Origin: Nocardia acididurans
GTDB lineage: Bacteria; Actinomycetota; Actinomycetes; Mycobacteriales; Mycobacteriaceae
DNA length: 64,000 bases
Assembly: GCF_016741815.1 (NCBI RefSeq)
Contig: NZ_JAERRJ010000010.1
Span: 1-64,000, forward strand
Direction: 5' to 3'
Shown here: in pieces, positions 33,481-41,599 of the stretch
Layout of the letters: each line of letters opens with the position of its first letter
How positions within the stretch are numbered: position 1 is the stretch's first letter
Translations under genes and position numbers: made by a program
The notes under the pieces: model-generated
What the model saw: only the letters and a program-made list of their open reading frames with translations
What the model was told of the DNA's origin: nothing
The model's database searches: none

Positions 33481-35061
33481 TCAGTGAGCGGGGGAGAGCC
33501 GTTTCGTGAACAGCACGTTTCCGGTCGAATCACACAGGTTCACTGTGAGTTCGCGGGACTTCCCGTCGATGCGCACCTCACCGAAATGCTGATAGGCCCC
33601 ATCCAGCGGAGACGAGTTCTGCACCGGCGGCGCGTGCACGAACACCGCCTCCGGGCCGAAGGTCGCGTCCAGGTCGTTCGGGCCGAACGCACCCGCGTTC
33701 AACGGGCCCGAGACGAACTCCCAGAATTCATCGAAGTCCTTGTACGCGGCCCGCTCCGGCGAATAATGGTGTGCCGCTGTGTAATGCACGTCGGCGGTGA
33801 GCCACACCACGCCCGCCACCCGGTTGGACCTGATGGCCGACAGCACCGTCGCGATCTCGGTCTCGCGGCCGGACGGCGCACCCGGATCACCATTGGCCAC
33901 CGCCTCGAACGCGGTGCGGTCCTTCTGCTCACCGTCCTTGACGATCAGGCCCAGCGGCAAATCATTGGCGACGATCTTCCAGGTGGCTGTGGAATCGCGC
34001 AGCCCGTCGATGAGCCACCGGGTTTGCGCCGCGCCCAGGATCCTGCCCTCGGGTGAGCGGTTCTCGTCGTTGGCGTCCTTGTAGGTACGCATATCGAGCA
34101 CGAACACATCGAGCAGCGGGCCGTAGGAGACCTTGCGATACAGCCTGCCGTCCACGGCCTCCCGCGGCTCCACCGGCATCCACTCGTGGAAGGCCCGCCA
34201 GGCGCGGGTGGCGAGGGTGTCCATCGAGCGTTCGGTGTAACCCTGCTTGGCCGCGGGCACCTGACCGCCCGGGTACCAGTTGTTGACCGTCTCGTGGTCG
34301 TCCCATTGCACGATCTGCGCGACCGAAGCATTGAACCTGCGATAGTTCTCGTCGATCAGGTTGTAGGCGTAGTTGCCGCGGAACTGGTCCAGGGTCTGCG
34401 CCACAGCGCTTTTCGCCTCCGAGGTGACATTCTTCCAAACCCGCTGGTCCGGCAGGGTGACCGAGGCCTGGATCGGATTGTCCGCGTAGATGGAGTCACC
34501 GGAGTGCAGGAACAGGTGCGGATCGCGCGCGGCCATGGCGGAGAAGATCTTCATCCCGCCCAGATCCGGATTGATGCCGTACCCCTGTCCGACCACGTCA
34601 CCCGACCACAGCAGCGTGATATCCGACGACGCGGCCGGCACGGTGCGGAAGACGCCGGTCAGCGCCTCCGACGTCGCGCCGCCCTCGCCCTCGAGGGTGA
34701 CCCGGTAGTGCACCTGCTGCCCGGCGGGCAGACCGTTGATCCGCACCCGGCCGGTACCGTCCGAATCCGGGGTGAGCAGGGGACCTTCGAAACGCTTGGC
34801 GTCGGTGAACGATTCGGTGGCGGCGGTCTCCACGATCAGCTTCGCGGGCCGGTCCGACCGCGCCCAGATCAGCGCGCCGTCACTGCGCGGGTCGCCGACG
34901 GCGACACCGTGCGTGAGCGTCGGCCGCTGTAACACCAGTCCCGGACCGCTCTCCTTCGAGCAGGCGGCCAGCGCGGGTACGACCACCAGCCCGGCGGCGG
35001 AGGCCCGCAGCAGCGTGCGGCGCGAGAGGGACGAAGATTCATACGATGATCCGACAGCCAT
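33481..35061 (-). CDS. phoD: PhoD-family alkaline phosphatase/phosphodiesterase
   Basis: 526 residues. The N-terminus has a twin-arginine motif SRRTLLRAS with a hydrophobic core and ALAAC lipobox, so it is a Tat-exported lipoprotein. An N-terminal Ig-like domain (THGVAVGDPRSDGALIWAR) precedes the metallophosphatase core: LLWSGDVVG, HSGDSIYADNP, QWDDHETVNNW and LTADVHYTAAHH supply Fe/Ca ligands. PhoD enzymes release phosphate from diesters and teichoic-type polymers and are usually induced by phosphate limitation; no Pho box was identified. Start ATG35061 has AAGG 9 nt upstream. Confidence 0.92.
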   Translation of the reverse strand: MAVGSSYESSSLSRRTLLRASAAGLVVVPALAACSKESGPGLVLQRPTLTHGVAVGDPRSDGALIWARSDRPAKLIVETAATESFTDAKRFEGPLLTPDSDGTGRVRINGLPAGQQVHYRVTLEGEGGATSEALTGVFRTVPAASSDITLLWSGDVVGQGYGINPDLGGMKIFSAMAARDPHLFLHSGDSIYADNPIQASVTLPDQRVWKNVTSEAKSAVAQTLDQFRGNYAYNLIDENYRRFNASVAQIVQWDDHETVNNWYPGGQVPAAKQGYTERSMDTLATRAWRAFHEWMPVEPREAVDGRLYRKVSYGPLLDVFVLDMRTYKDANDENRSPEGRILGAAQTRWLIDGLRDSTATWKIVANDLPLGLIVKDGEQKDRTAFEAVANGDPGAPSGRETEIATVLSAIRSNRVAGVVWLTADVHYTAAHHYSPERAAYKDFDEFWEFVSGPLNAGAFGPNDLDATFGPEAVFVHAPPVQNSSPLDGAYQHFGEVRIDGKSRELTVNLCDSTGNVLFTKRLSPAH

Positions 35062-35187
35062 GCGCCCGACCTTTCAGCAACCAGATCAACTTCTGCTGAA
35101 CCGCGCCGGACCGCTCAGCGAATTCTCGGCCACACCGGACCGCGGGGCCTGCGACCTCGGTCTCGTCCGCGTGTCATCGGCCGTGCG

Positions 35188-35201
35188 TATAGTCCGCGAC
35201 A
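35188..35201 (+). promoter_or_regulatory. leaderless promoter of the DUF1444-like gene
   Basis: TATAGT, close to the sigma-70 consensus, ends 7 nt before ATG35201; no ribosome site precedes the ATG. Confidence 0.6.
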
Positions 35202-36460
35202 TGGGTTTCCTGGGAGGGATCTTCGGGTCCGCGCGAAAGAAGTTCGGGCGGAAGGTTTTACAACAGGTCCTCGCGCACGGCTCCGTCGCCTCCGCCGATT
35301 ACGACCCGGCCGACGACACCGTGCTCTTCCAGATCCGCGGCGGCGGCACCGGCTGGATCAATGTGGCCATGCTGTACCGGCGCTTCGACGGGTGCGCCGG
35401 GCCCGAGCTGTCCGCCATGGTGTACGACATGGTCCAGGCCGCGGTCTCCCAGCGCAGCGGCGCCACCGGCCGCGCGGGCGGTGCGGAGCAACCCGAGGAC
35501 ACCTGGGAGCAGGTCGCCGCGACCGTGCGGCCGGTGCTGCGGCCCGCCGGGCACGACCTGGTGCGCGTCGGCGACCGCAATATCAGCGGCGTCGTGCTCA
35601 CCCGGCGGGTGCTGCCCTACCTGGTCGAAATGGTGGCCATCGACCGGCCCACCACCATCCAGTTCGTCACCGCCCAGCACCTGCTGGGCTGGGGCGTCGA
35701 CGCCGACACCGTGTACGCGGCCGCGCACGAGAACATGACCGAGCTGGCCATGAGCGCCCTCACCGCCTTCGAACCCGCCGAAGGCACCCGCATCCTCGAA
35801 TTCGACGACGACGAGGGCGAGACGTACATCGGTGCGCTGCCGCTGATTCCGGGCTGGCTGGCCGGTGTGGCGGCCCGCACCGGCACCCGGCCCGTCGTGT
35901 TCCTGCCGGGGCATCTGGGCATGTACCTGGTGCTCGGCGCGGCCGAAGGGTCCGCGTCCGAGGAGATGCTGCCCCAGCTGCTGGCGCTCGCCGAGGAGAA
36001 ATACGACCGGGCGCTACGCCCGGTGTCACCGGTGCCCTACACGGTGGACGACGACGGCGAGCTGATACCGCTGCGACTGCCGGAAACCCATCCGGCCTGG
36101 CGGGCGCTGCAGCACGCCGAAGCCACCCTCGCGGCCAAAGTCTATGGCGCGCAAACCGACAAGCTGCGCGCCGACGCCGACCGGGAGGCCGCGGTCAGCG
36201 ACCTGCTGCAGGTCCGCGACCAGGACGGCACCGAATACACGATGACGCCCTGGACGGGCTACGGGAACACCATCCTGCTCCCGCGCGCCAACTACATCTG
36301 CTTCGTCGGCCGCGACGGCGACGCCTTCCGCGTGGCCTGGGACGATGTGGCCGAACTCGTGGACCTGCACCCCGCCGAGGAGTACGACCCACCGCGCTAC
36401 CGGGTGGCGGGACACCCCTCGGCGGAGATCATGACCAGGCTGCGCGCTCTCGCCTCCTGA
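35201..36460 (+). CDS. DUF1444/YtpQ-like cytoplasmic protein
   Basis: 419 residues, no signal peptide or membrane segment. The middle (about 115-285) follows the YtpQ/DUF1444 plan: VRPVLRPAGHDLVRV, LPYLVEMVAIDRPTTIQFVT, LLGWGVDADTVYAAAHENM, then EGETYIGALPLIPGWLAGVAARTG and a V-V-F-L-P-G-H-L strand. The family has no established function. The C-terminal 130 residues are extra, with an ICFVGRDGDAFRVAWDDV strand pair. The NADAR gene starts 77 bp downstream but has its own promoter-like hexamer. Confidence 0.75.
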   Translation: MGFLGGIFGSARKKFGRKVLQQVLAHGSVASADYDPADDTVLFQIRGGGTGWINVAMLYRRFDGCAGPELSAMVYDMVQAAVSQRSGATGRAGGAEQPEDTWEQVAATVRPVLRPAGHDLVRVGDRNISGVVLTRRVLPYLVEMVAIDRPTTIQFVTAQHLLGWGVDADTVYAAAHENMTELAMSALTAFEPAEGTRILEFDDDEGETYIGALPLIPGWLAGVAARTGTRPVVFLPGHLGMYLVLGAAEGSASEEMLPQLLALAEEKYDRALRPVSPVPYTVDDDGELIPLRLPETHPAWRALQHAEATLAAKVYGAQTDKLRADADREAAVSDLLQVRDQDGTEYTMTPWTGYGNTILLPRANYICFVGRDGDAFRVAWDDVAELVDLHPAEEYDPPRYRVAGHPSAEIMTRLRALAS

Positions 36461-36523
36461 GCGTGTGTCGCAGGGCACGCGGTTCCCGGCGAATATCGAA
36501 GGCCCGCTGTCACTTTCTTCGGC

Positions 36524-36538
36524 TACTGTCGGGCTTTG
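36524..36538 (+). promoter_or_regulatory. near-leaderless promoter of the NADAR gene
   Basis: TACTGT ends 8 nt before GTG36538; no ribosome site is present. Confidence 0.45.
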
Positions 36539-37176
36539 TGGACGGAGCCCCCGGCAGAGCCCCGGTGAACAACAGCACAGCGGTGAACGAGAGCGCCCTG
36601 GACGAGGTGAGCGCCCTGGTGAACCGAGCGCGGCTGATCGCGAGCATGGCCGGAGGGGACGAACCCGAATTCCTCTTCTTCTGGGGGCACACCCGCACAC
36701 CCGGCCACGCCGTCGGCAAATGGGTGCTCAGCCAGTGGTGGCCGGTCGACTTCACCGTCGACGGCCAGACCTACGGCAGCGCGGAACATTTCATGATGGC
36801 CGAGAAGGCCCGCCTCTTCGGTGACGAGGAGATGCGCGCCAAGGTCCTCGCCGGCGAAACCCCCGCCGACGCCAAACGCCTCGGCCGCGCCGTCCGCGGC
36901 TTCGACCAGGACGCCTGGGTCGCGCACCGCTACGACATCGTGATGCGCGGCAGCATCGCCAAATTCGGCCAGCACGAGGACCTTCGGCACTTCCTGCTCG
37001 CCACCGGCGACAAGGTGCTGGTGGAGGCCGCGCCCCGCGACACCGTCTGGGGCATCGGCCTGGGCGCGGACAACCCCGCCGCCGCCGATCCCCGGACCTG
37101 GCGCGGTGAGAACCTGCTCGGCTTCGCCCTCATGGAGGCGCGGGCCGTGCTGGCTATGGAGACCTCGGCTCCCTGA
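36538..37176 (+). CDS. NADAR-family (DUF1768, YbiA-like) N-glycosidase
   Basis: 212 residues. FFWGHTRTPG (about 41-50), the YGSAEHFMMAEKARLFGD segment, AKRLGRAVRGFDQDAW, and the closing WRGENLLGFALMEAR match the NADAR superfamily. Members cleave N-glycosidic bonds in riboflavin intermediates or remove ADP-ribose from modified bases, so this protein may act in metabolite repair or reverse DNA ADP-ribosylation. The first 30 residues are non-conserved and the start is uncertain (GTG36538 or GTG36565). The 3' end overlaps the convergent regulator gene by 23 bp. Confidence 0.85.
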   Translation: MDGAPGRAPVNNSTAVNESALDEVSALVNRARLIASMAGGDEPEFLFFWGHTRTPGHAVGKWVLSQWWPVDFTVDGQTYGSAEHFMMAEKARLFGDEEMRAKVLAGETPADAKRLGRAVRGFDQDAWVAHRYDIVMRGSIAKFGQHEDLRHFLLATGDKVLVEAAPRDTVWGIGLGADNPAAADPRTWRGENLLGFALMEARAVLAMETSAP

Positions 37177-38077
37177 GCGGGGCGGGGCGCTCCGATGCTC
37201 CGGCCCGCTGTTCGGCCGCAAGCTTCCGATACACCCCGGCGCCGTACGCTGCGGTCGCCTGCCCGTCGGCCAGTGTCCGGAACACGTCGGCGGTCCGGCT
37301 TCCGGGTGGGGCGCAGTAGACGATCATCCGCTGATCGGTGTCCGAGATGTGCATGACCTGGCATTCGAACTCCAGCAGGCCCAGGGCCGGATGGTCGACC
37401 CGTTTGTGGTGTGCCCGCCGCACTTCCACCTCGTGTGCGTGCCACATGTCCGCGAAACGTGTCGAGGTGCCGAGCAATTCGGTGACCAGGCTGCTCAGTG
37501 CGGGATTGCCGGGGTAGCGGGCGTACGCCGCGCGCAGGTCCGCCACCGTGGAGCGGGCGAAACACCGGGTCGACTCGTTCGACCACTGCGGATGGTCGTG
37601 GGCCTGATGGAACATCCAGCGCACCATATTGCGCTCCTGCTCCGGGTCGGCGTCGATGTCGCCGATGAACGGGACGGCCCCGCGATTCCAGGCCAGCACC
37701 TCGTAGGTGGCATCCACCACGTAGGCGGGTGCGCCGAGGGTATCCAGAATGATCCGAACCGACTGCGGCACCGTGCGATTCGGTCCCGCCACCGCCGGCG
37801 GATTCTCCCCGCCCATCCGGTACAGATACTCCCGCTCGTCCACCGTGAGCATGAGCGCCCGCGCCAGCGCCGCCAGCACCTGTCGCGACGGCTTCGCCCC
37901 GCGCGCCTGCTCCAGCCGCACGTAGTAGTCCACCGAGATCCCCGCCAGCTGCGCGACCTCCTGCCGCCGCAAACCCGGTGCGCGCCGGTTGATTCCGTCG
38001 GGCAGACCCACATCCGCCGGGCTCAGCCGATTGCGCCGGGTGCGCAGGAACGCCGCCAGTTCACTCCGATCCGTCAT
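37154..38077 (-). CDS. XRE-family regulator with MmyB-like ligand domain
   Basis: 307 residues. N-terminal helix-turn-helix: LAAFLRTRRNRLSP, PGLRRQEVAQLAGISVDYYVRLEQGR-like segment (about 38-60). The remainder is the MmyB-like domain, a PAS-type pocket that binds fatty-acid-like ligands in a structurally known member: PAYVVDATYEVLAWNRGA, NMVRWMFHQ and the conserved RCFARSTVADLRA. These regulators usually control an adjacent divergent SDR gene, and one is present 86 bp away. No ribosome site of normal spacing precedes ATG38077, so it may be leaderless. Confidence 0.9.
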   Translation of the reverse strand: MTDRSELAAFLRTRRNRLSPADVGLPDGINRRAPGLRRQEVAQLAGISVDYYVRLEQARGAKPSRQVLAALARALMLTVDEREYLYRMGGENPPAVAGPNRTVPQSVRIILDTLGAPAYVVDATYEVLAWNRGAVPFIGDIDADPEQERNMVRWMFHQAHDHPQWSNESTRCFARSTVADLRAAYARYPGNPALSSLVTELLGTSTRFADMWHAHEVEVRRAHHKRVDHPALGLLEFECQVMHISDTDQRMIVYCAPPGSRTADVFRTLADGQATAAYGAGVYRKLAAEQRAGASERPAPLREPRSP

Positions 38078-38112
38078 ACCTCCAGTCTCGGCCACCGGCG
38101 CGCGCCGTGGGT

Positions 38113-38127
38113 GGTACAACTTGGTCC
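38113..38127. promoter_or_regulatory. possible operator between MmyB-type regulator and SDR
   Basis: GGTACAACTTGGTCC is partly palindromic (GG..CAA-TTG..CC arms) and lies in the short divergent region. Weak evidence. Confidence 0.3.
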
Positions 38128-38163
38128 TCCCCAGCCCGAGCGCCCGGTGTGAGGCTGACAGTC

Positions 38164-38910
38164 ATGACAACCACAGCACTGATCACCGGGGCCAACAAGG
38201 GAATCGGCTTCGAAACCGCCCGCCTGCTCGCCGCGCGCGGCATCACCGTCCTCGTCGGCGCGCGCGACCCGAAGCTCGGGCAGGCCGCCGCCGAGAAGCT
38301 GCACGCCGAAGGCGCACAGGCCCATTTCGTGCGCCTGGACGTGACCGACCGGGAAACCATCGACCATGCCGCCGCGTGGATCGGCGAAGAATTCGGCAGC
38401 CTGGACATCCTCGTGAACAACGCCGCCATCGCCGGGGGTGACGAGGGGGACTGGAAGCCGTCCACGACCTCGGTCGCCTCACTGCGAAAGGTGTTCGAAA
38501 CCAATGTGTTCGGTGTGATCGCGGTGACCAACGCCGTGCTGCCGCTGCTGCGTCGGGCCGAGGCGGCGCGGATCGTGAACGTGTCCAGCGAGGTGGGCTC
38601 GCTGGCGGGAATGATGGATCGGAACGGTCCGATGTGGCCGATGACCGGCATTCCCTACCCGTCCTCCAAGACCGCCCTCAACATGGTCACCGTCATGTAC
38701 GCCAAGGAGCTCTGGGACACCGGCATCAAGGTGAACGCCGCCAATCCCGGCTACTGCGCCACGGATCTCAACGGCAACAGCGGATTCCGCGCCGCCGAAC
38801 AGGGCGCCGAACCCACCGTGCACCTGGCCACCCTGCCCGCCGACGGGCCGTCCGGTCAGCTGTGGGGATACCTGTGGGGGCAGGACGCCTACGGCCCGCT
38901 GTCCTGGTGA
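38164..38910 (+). CDS. short-chain dehydrogenase/reductase
   Basis: 248 residues. Cofactor motif TGANKGIGFE (about 8-17), NNAAIAG, Ser in VNVSSEVGS and catalytic YPSSK with the C-terminal ATDLNG segment. It matches the carbonyl-reductase-like SDRs found next to MmyB-type regulators. The LDVTD acidic spot after strand 3 and the ARD after strand 2 suggest NADP(H). The substrate is unknown. ATG38164 begins the conserved fold directly. Divergent from its likely regulator. Confidence 0.9.
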   Translation: MTTTALITGANKGIGFETARLLAARGITVLVGARDPKLGQAAAEKLHAEGAQAHFVRLDVTDRETIDHAAAWIGEEFGSLDILVNNAAIAGGDEGDWKPSTTSVASLRKVFETNVFGVIAVTNAVLPLLRRAEAARIVNVSSEVGSLAGMMDRNGPMWPMTGIPYPSSKTALNMVTVMYAKELWDTGIKVNAANPGYCATDLNGNSGFRAAEQGAEPTVHLATLPADGPSGQLWGYLWGQDAYGPLSW

Positions 38911-38917
38911 ACTCGAA

Positions 38918-39484
38918 TCACCCTTCGGCAGAAGTGTTTTCGTCTGCGCGGCCGGTCTTCCGCTCGTGCAGGAGCAGCAGCAGGTAGGCGGAGACGCTCT
39001 GCGCGCAGGAGATTCGGCCGTCCGCGATCATGGCCTCCAGTTCCGCGCGGGAGAACCAGGCCGCTCGCATATCGGCCTCGGAGGGCTCGCGTTCGTGCGG
39101 GCCCTCGGTCAGGCCGGTCGCTACGAAGATGTGCCCGCGATGGCTGCAGGTCGCGGAGGCCGGGGCCAGTTTGCCCAGGTAGGTGAGGGTTTCGGCGCGT
39201 AGGCCGGTCTCCTCGCGCAGTTCCGTGCGGGCGGCCTCTTCCGCGTCGAAGGTTTCGGCTCCGCGTACCGCGCCGCCCGGGAACTCCCATACCCGTTCCT
39301 GCAGTGGGTATCTGAACTGCTCGATCAGATGGAAGCGGTCACCGTCCTGGGGGATGACGATGGCGTAGTCGGATTTGTCGACCACCGCGTAGATGGAGGG
39401 GGCACCGTCGGGCAGGCGGACGATGTCCTCCCGGACCGATATCCACGGGTTGGTGTAGATCTCGCGCGACGATTCGGAGTCCAT
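38918..39484 (-). CDS. Nudix hydrolase, ADP-ribose pyrophosphatase type
   Basis: 188 residues. The Nudix box GGAVRGAETFDAEEAA then TELREETGL (about 81-106) is intact at the metal-binding EE. The upstream WEFPGG and the N-terminal TNPWISVREDIVRLPDG strand pair match ADP-ribose/ADP-sugar pyrophosphatases. It would split ADP-ribose into AMP and ribose 5-phosphate. ATG39484 has AGGA 7 nt upstream and begins the conserved region; an in-frame start at 39535 lacks support. It lies 54 bp downstream of the IclR gene on the same strand. Confidence 0.87.
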   Translation of the reverse strand: MDSESSREIYTNPWISVREDIVRLPDGAPSIYAVVDKSDYAIVIPQDGDRFHLIEQFRYPLQERVWEFPGGAVRGAETFDAEEAARTELREETGLRAETLTYLGKLAPASATCSHRGHIFVATGLTEGPHEREPSEADMRAAWFSRAELEAMIADGRISCAQSVSAYLLLLLHERKTGRADENTSAEG

Positions 39485-39538
39485 GTGACGATCCTGCCGC
39501 ACTCGGGTATCCATGCGTGCCGGACTTCCCGCCACCGG

Positions 39539-40612
39539 CTAGGCCGGACGGTTGCCGGTGACTGTTTCGGCGGCGGCGATGGTGGCGTCGGCCAGGTCGA
39601 CCAGTTGGGTGGCGGTGAGGTTGGTGTCGGGGCAGGCGACTATCGAGGCGATGACGGTGCCGTCGCTCGCGAATACGGGGGCGGCGACGGAGACCACGGC
39701 GTTCTGGTCGGTCAGTTCGTCGGGGAGGTAGTCGATGGTGATGAGGTCGGTGATCAGGGCGTTGAGGCGGTGGCGCAGGGGGTCGGTGACGGGGGAGTGG
39801 CGTAGGGAGGCAAGGGCTTCGAGCATGGGGGCCGAATCGTCCGCCAGGCGTTCCACCGAGTAGCCGCGGGTGCGGATGGCCTCGAGGACGGCCTCGAGGC
39901 GGACGCGGTGGGCCGGGTCGGCGGCGGCGAGCCAGGCGGCGCGGTCGGCGGCGGGGGCCCAGGCGACGAATTCGCGGCAGACCGGGGGAGCCAGGGGGAT
40001 GTGGCGGCCGGGGCGGATCCACGGCACGGACGGGGTGCCGATCACCTCGGTGACGACGATCGAATGCTGTTCGCGCTCGGCCAGGAAGACGGGCGCGCCG
40101 TGCGCGACGGACAGCGCGCGCATGGCGTCCAGCGCCAGCCGGCGCAGCGGGAAGGCGGATTCGGTGCGGCGGGCCACCGCCATCAGGCCCAGGCCGAGGC
40201 CGTAGTTGCCGTCCTCGTCGCGCAGGGTCCAGCCGTCGGCGGTGAGCTGACTCAGCACCGCGTGCGCGGTCGCCCGGGACATGCCGGTGGCGCGGACGAT
40301 GCGCGCGAGCGAGAGATGCTCGGCCGGATGCCGGGACAGCAGTTCGATGGTCTGCACCACGCGGCGGGTGGGCGGAGAGACGAGCGTGCCCGGTGCGGCG
40401 TTCTCCGTGGGCACACTGCCGATAGCTGCGTCCGTGACGGAATCAGGCTCGGACGGCGCTGTGGCAGTGGTGATTTCGGGCAATTCAGACTCGCTCACGG
40501 TTGGCGGGGGCAGCGCGGCCGATGGTAGCGGGCCGGGGGGAGCGCGCGCAGAACTGGGCGTGCGACTAGCGAATTCGCCGTCAGGGGTTGACCGTCGGGA
40601 AGCTGCCGACAT
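39539..40612 (-). CDS. IclR-family transcriptional regulator
   Basis: 357 residues. The winged helix begins near residue 78: RRVVQTIELLSRHPAEHLSLARI, recognition segment ATGMSRATAHAVLSQLTADGW. The C-terminal GAF-like effector domain has GAPVFLAEREQHSIVV, RPGRHIPLAPPVCREFVAW and the closing SVAAPVFASDGTVIASIV. The first 75 residues are Ser/Pro/Ala-rich and unusual for IclR; GTG40498 would remove half of them. ATG40612 is kept because a minus-strand GATAAT (40627-40632) fits a short-leader promoter. Divergent from the cysD operon, with a perfect palindrome between them, so it is the probable regulator of sulfonation genes. Confidence 0.88.
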   Translation of the reverse strand: MSAASRRSTPDGEFASRTPSSARAPPGPLPSAALPPPTVSESELPEITTATAPSEPDSVTDAAIGSVPTENAAPGTLVSPPTRRVVQTIELLSRHPAEHLSLARIVRATGMSRATAHAVLSQLTADGWTLRDEDGNYGLGLGLMAVARRTESAFPLRRLALDAMRALSVAHGAPVFLAEREQHSIVVTEVIGTPSVPWIRPGRHIPLAPPVCREFVAWAPAADRAAWLAAADPAHRVRLEAVLEAIRTRGYSVERLADDSAPMLEALASLRHSPVTDPLRHRLNALITDLITIDYLPDELTDQNAVVSVAAPVFASDGTVIASIVACPDTNLTATQLVDLADATIAAAETVTGNRPA

Positions 40613-40626
40613 ATCGTCGGTGTCAC

Positions 40627-40656
40627 ATTATCGAACAATAGCGTCGAATATTCGAC
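40627..40656. promoter_or_regulatory. iclR-cysD divergent promoter and palindromic operator
   Basis: Perfect 14-bp palindrome GTCGAATATTCGAC at 40643-40656. A plus-strand TAGCGT (40639-40644) would place the cysD transcript start at about 40651, inside the palindrome; a minus-strand GATAAT (40627-40632) would serve iclR. Binding at the palindrome should block cysD transcription. Confidence 0.65.
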
Positions 40657-40684
40657 AGCGCAACTCGGTGGGTGACAGGAATTG

Positions 40685-41599
40685 GTGAACGCAACACGGG
40701 CGGGGTACGAGCTCTCGCATCTGTCGGCACTGGAAGCCGAATCGGTGCACATCATCCGAGAGGTCGCGGCCACCTTCGAACGGCCGGTGCTGCTCTTCTC
40801 CGGCGGCAAGGATTCGGCGGTCATGCTGGAGCTGGCGCGGCGCGCCTTCTGGCCCGCACCGCTGCCGTTTCCGCTGCTGCACATCGACACCGGGCACAAC
40901 TTCGACGAGGTGATCGACTTCCGGGACCGGACCGCCGCACGACTGGGGGCGCAACTGCTGGTCGGGCGGGTGCAGGACGATATCGACGCCGGGCGGGTGG
41001 TCGAGAAGGCGGGGGAGACCCGTAACCGGCTGCAGACGGCCACCCTGCTGCGGTCCATTCGCGAACATCGGTTCGACGCCGTCTTCGGCGGGGCCCGGCG
41101 CGACGAGGAGAAGGCGCGGGCCAAGGAACGCGTATTCAGCTTCCGCGACGAATACGGCAGCTGGGATCCGCGGGCACAGCGGCCGGAGGTCTGGAACCTC
41201 TACAACGGACGGCACGCCAAGGGCGAGCACATCCGGGTGTTCCCGCTGTCGAACTGGACCGAGCTCGATATCTGGGAGTACATCGACCAGGCCGAGGTGG
41301 AACTGCCGTCGCTGTACTACGCGCACCGGCGCACCGTGCTCGAACGCGACGGAATGCTGTTGGCGGCCAACCGATTCCTGACCCTCCAGCCCGGTGAGAC
41401 AGCGTACGAGACCACCGTGCGCTTCCGCACCGTCGGCGACGCCACCTGCACCGGCTGCGTGGAGAGCGAGGCCGCCAACCCGGCCCAGGTGATCGCCGAG
41501 ACCGCCGTCACCCGCCTCACCGAACGCGGCGCCACCCGGGCCGACGACCGCATCTCCGAATCCGGTATGGAAGACCGCAAGCGAGAGGGCTACTTCTGA
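40685..41599 (+). CDS. cysD: CysD, sulfate adenylyltransferase small subunit
   Basis: 304 residues. The PP-loop LFSGGKDSAVML (about 38-49), HIDTGHNF and GGARRDEEKARAKERVFS are diagnostic of CysD, which makes APS from ATP and sulfate with the GTPase CysN. The C-terminal GDATCTGCVES and REGYF are typical. GTG40685 lies 4 nt after AGGA; the TTG at 40682 is also in frame. First gene of a five-gene operon: its stop overlaps the cysNC start by one base (TGATG). Confidence 0.95.
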   Translation: MNATRAGYELSHLSALEAESVHIIREVAATFERPVLLFSGGKDSAVMLELARRAFWPAPLPFPLLHIDTGHNFDEVIDFRDRTAARLGAQLLVGRVQDDIDAGRVVEKAGETRNRLQTATLLRSIREHRFDAVFGGARRDEEKARAKERVFSFRDEYGSWDPRAQRPEVWNLYNGRHAKGEHIRVFPLSNWTELDIWEYIDQAEVELPSLYYAHRRTVLERDGMLLAANRFLTLQPGETAYETTVRFRTVGDATCTGCVESEAANPAQVIAETAVTRLTERGATRADDRISESGMEDRKREGYF

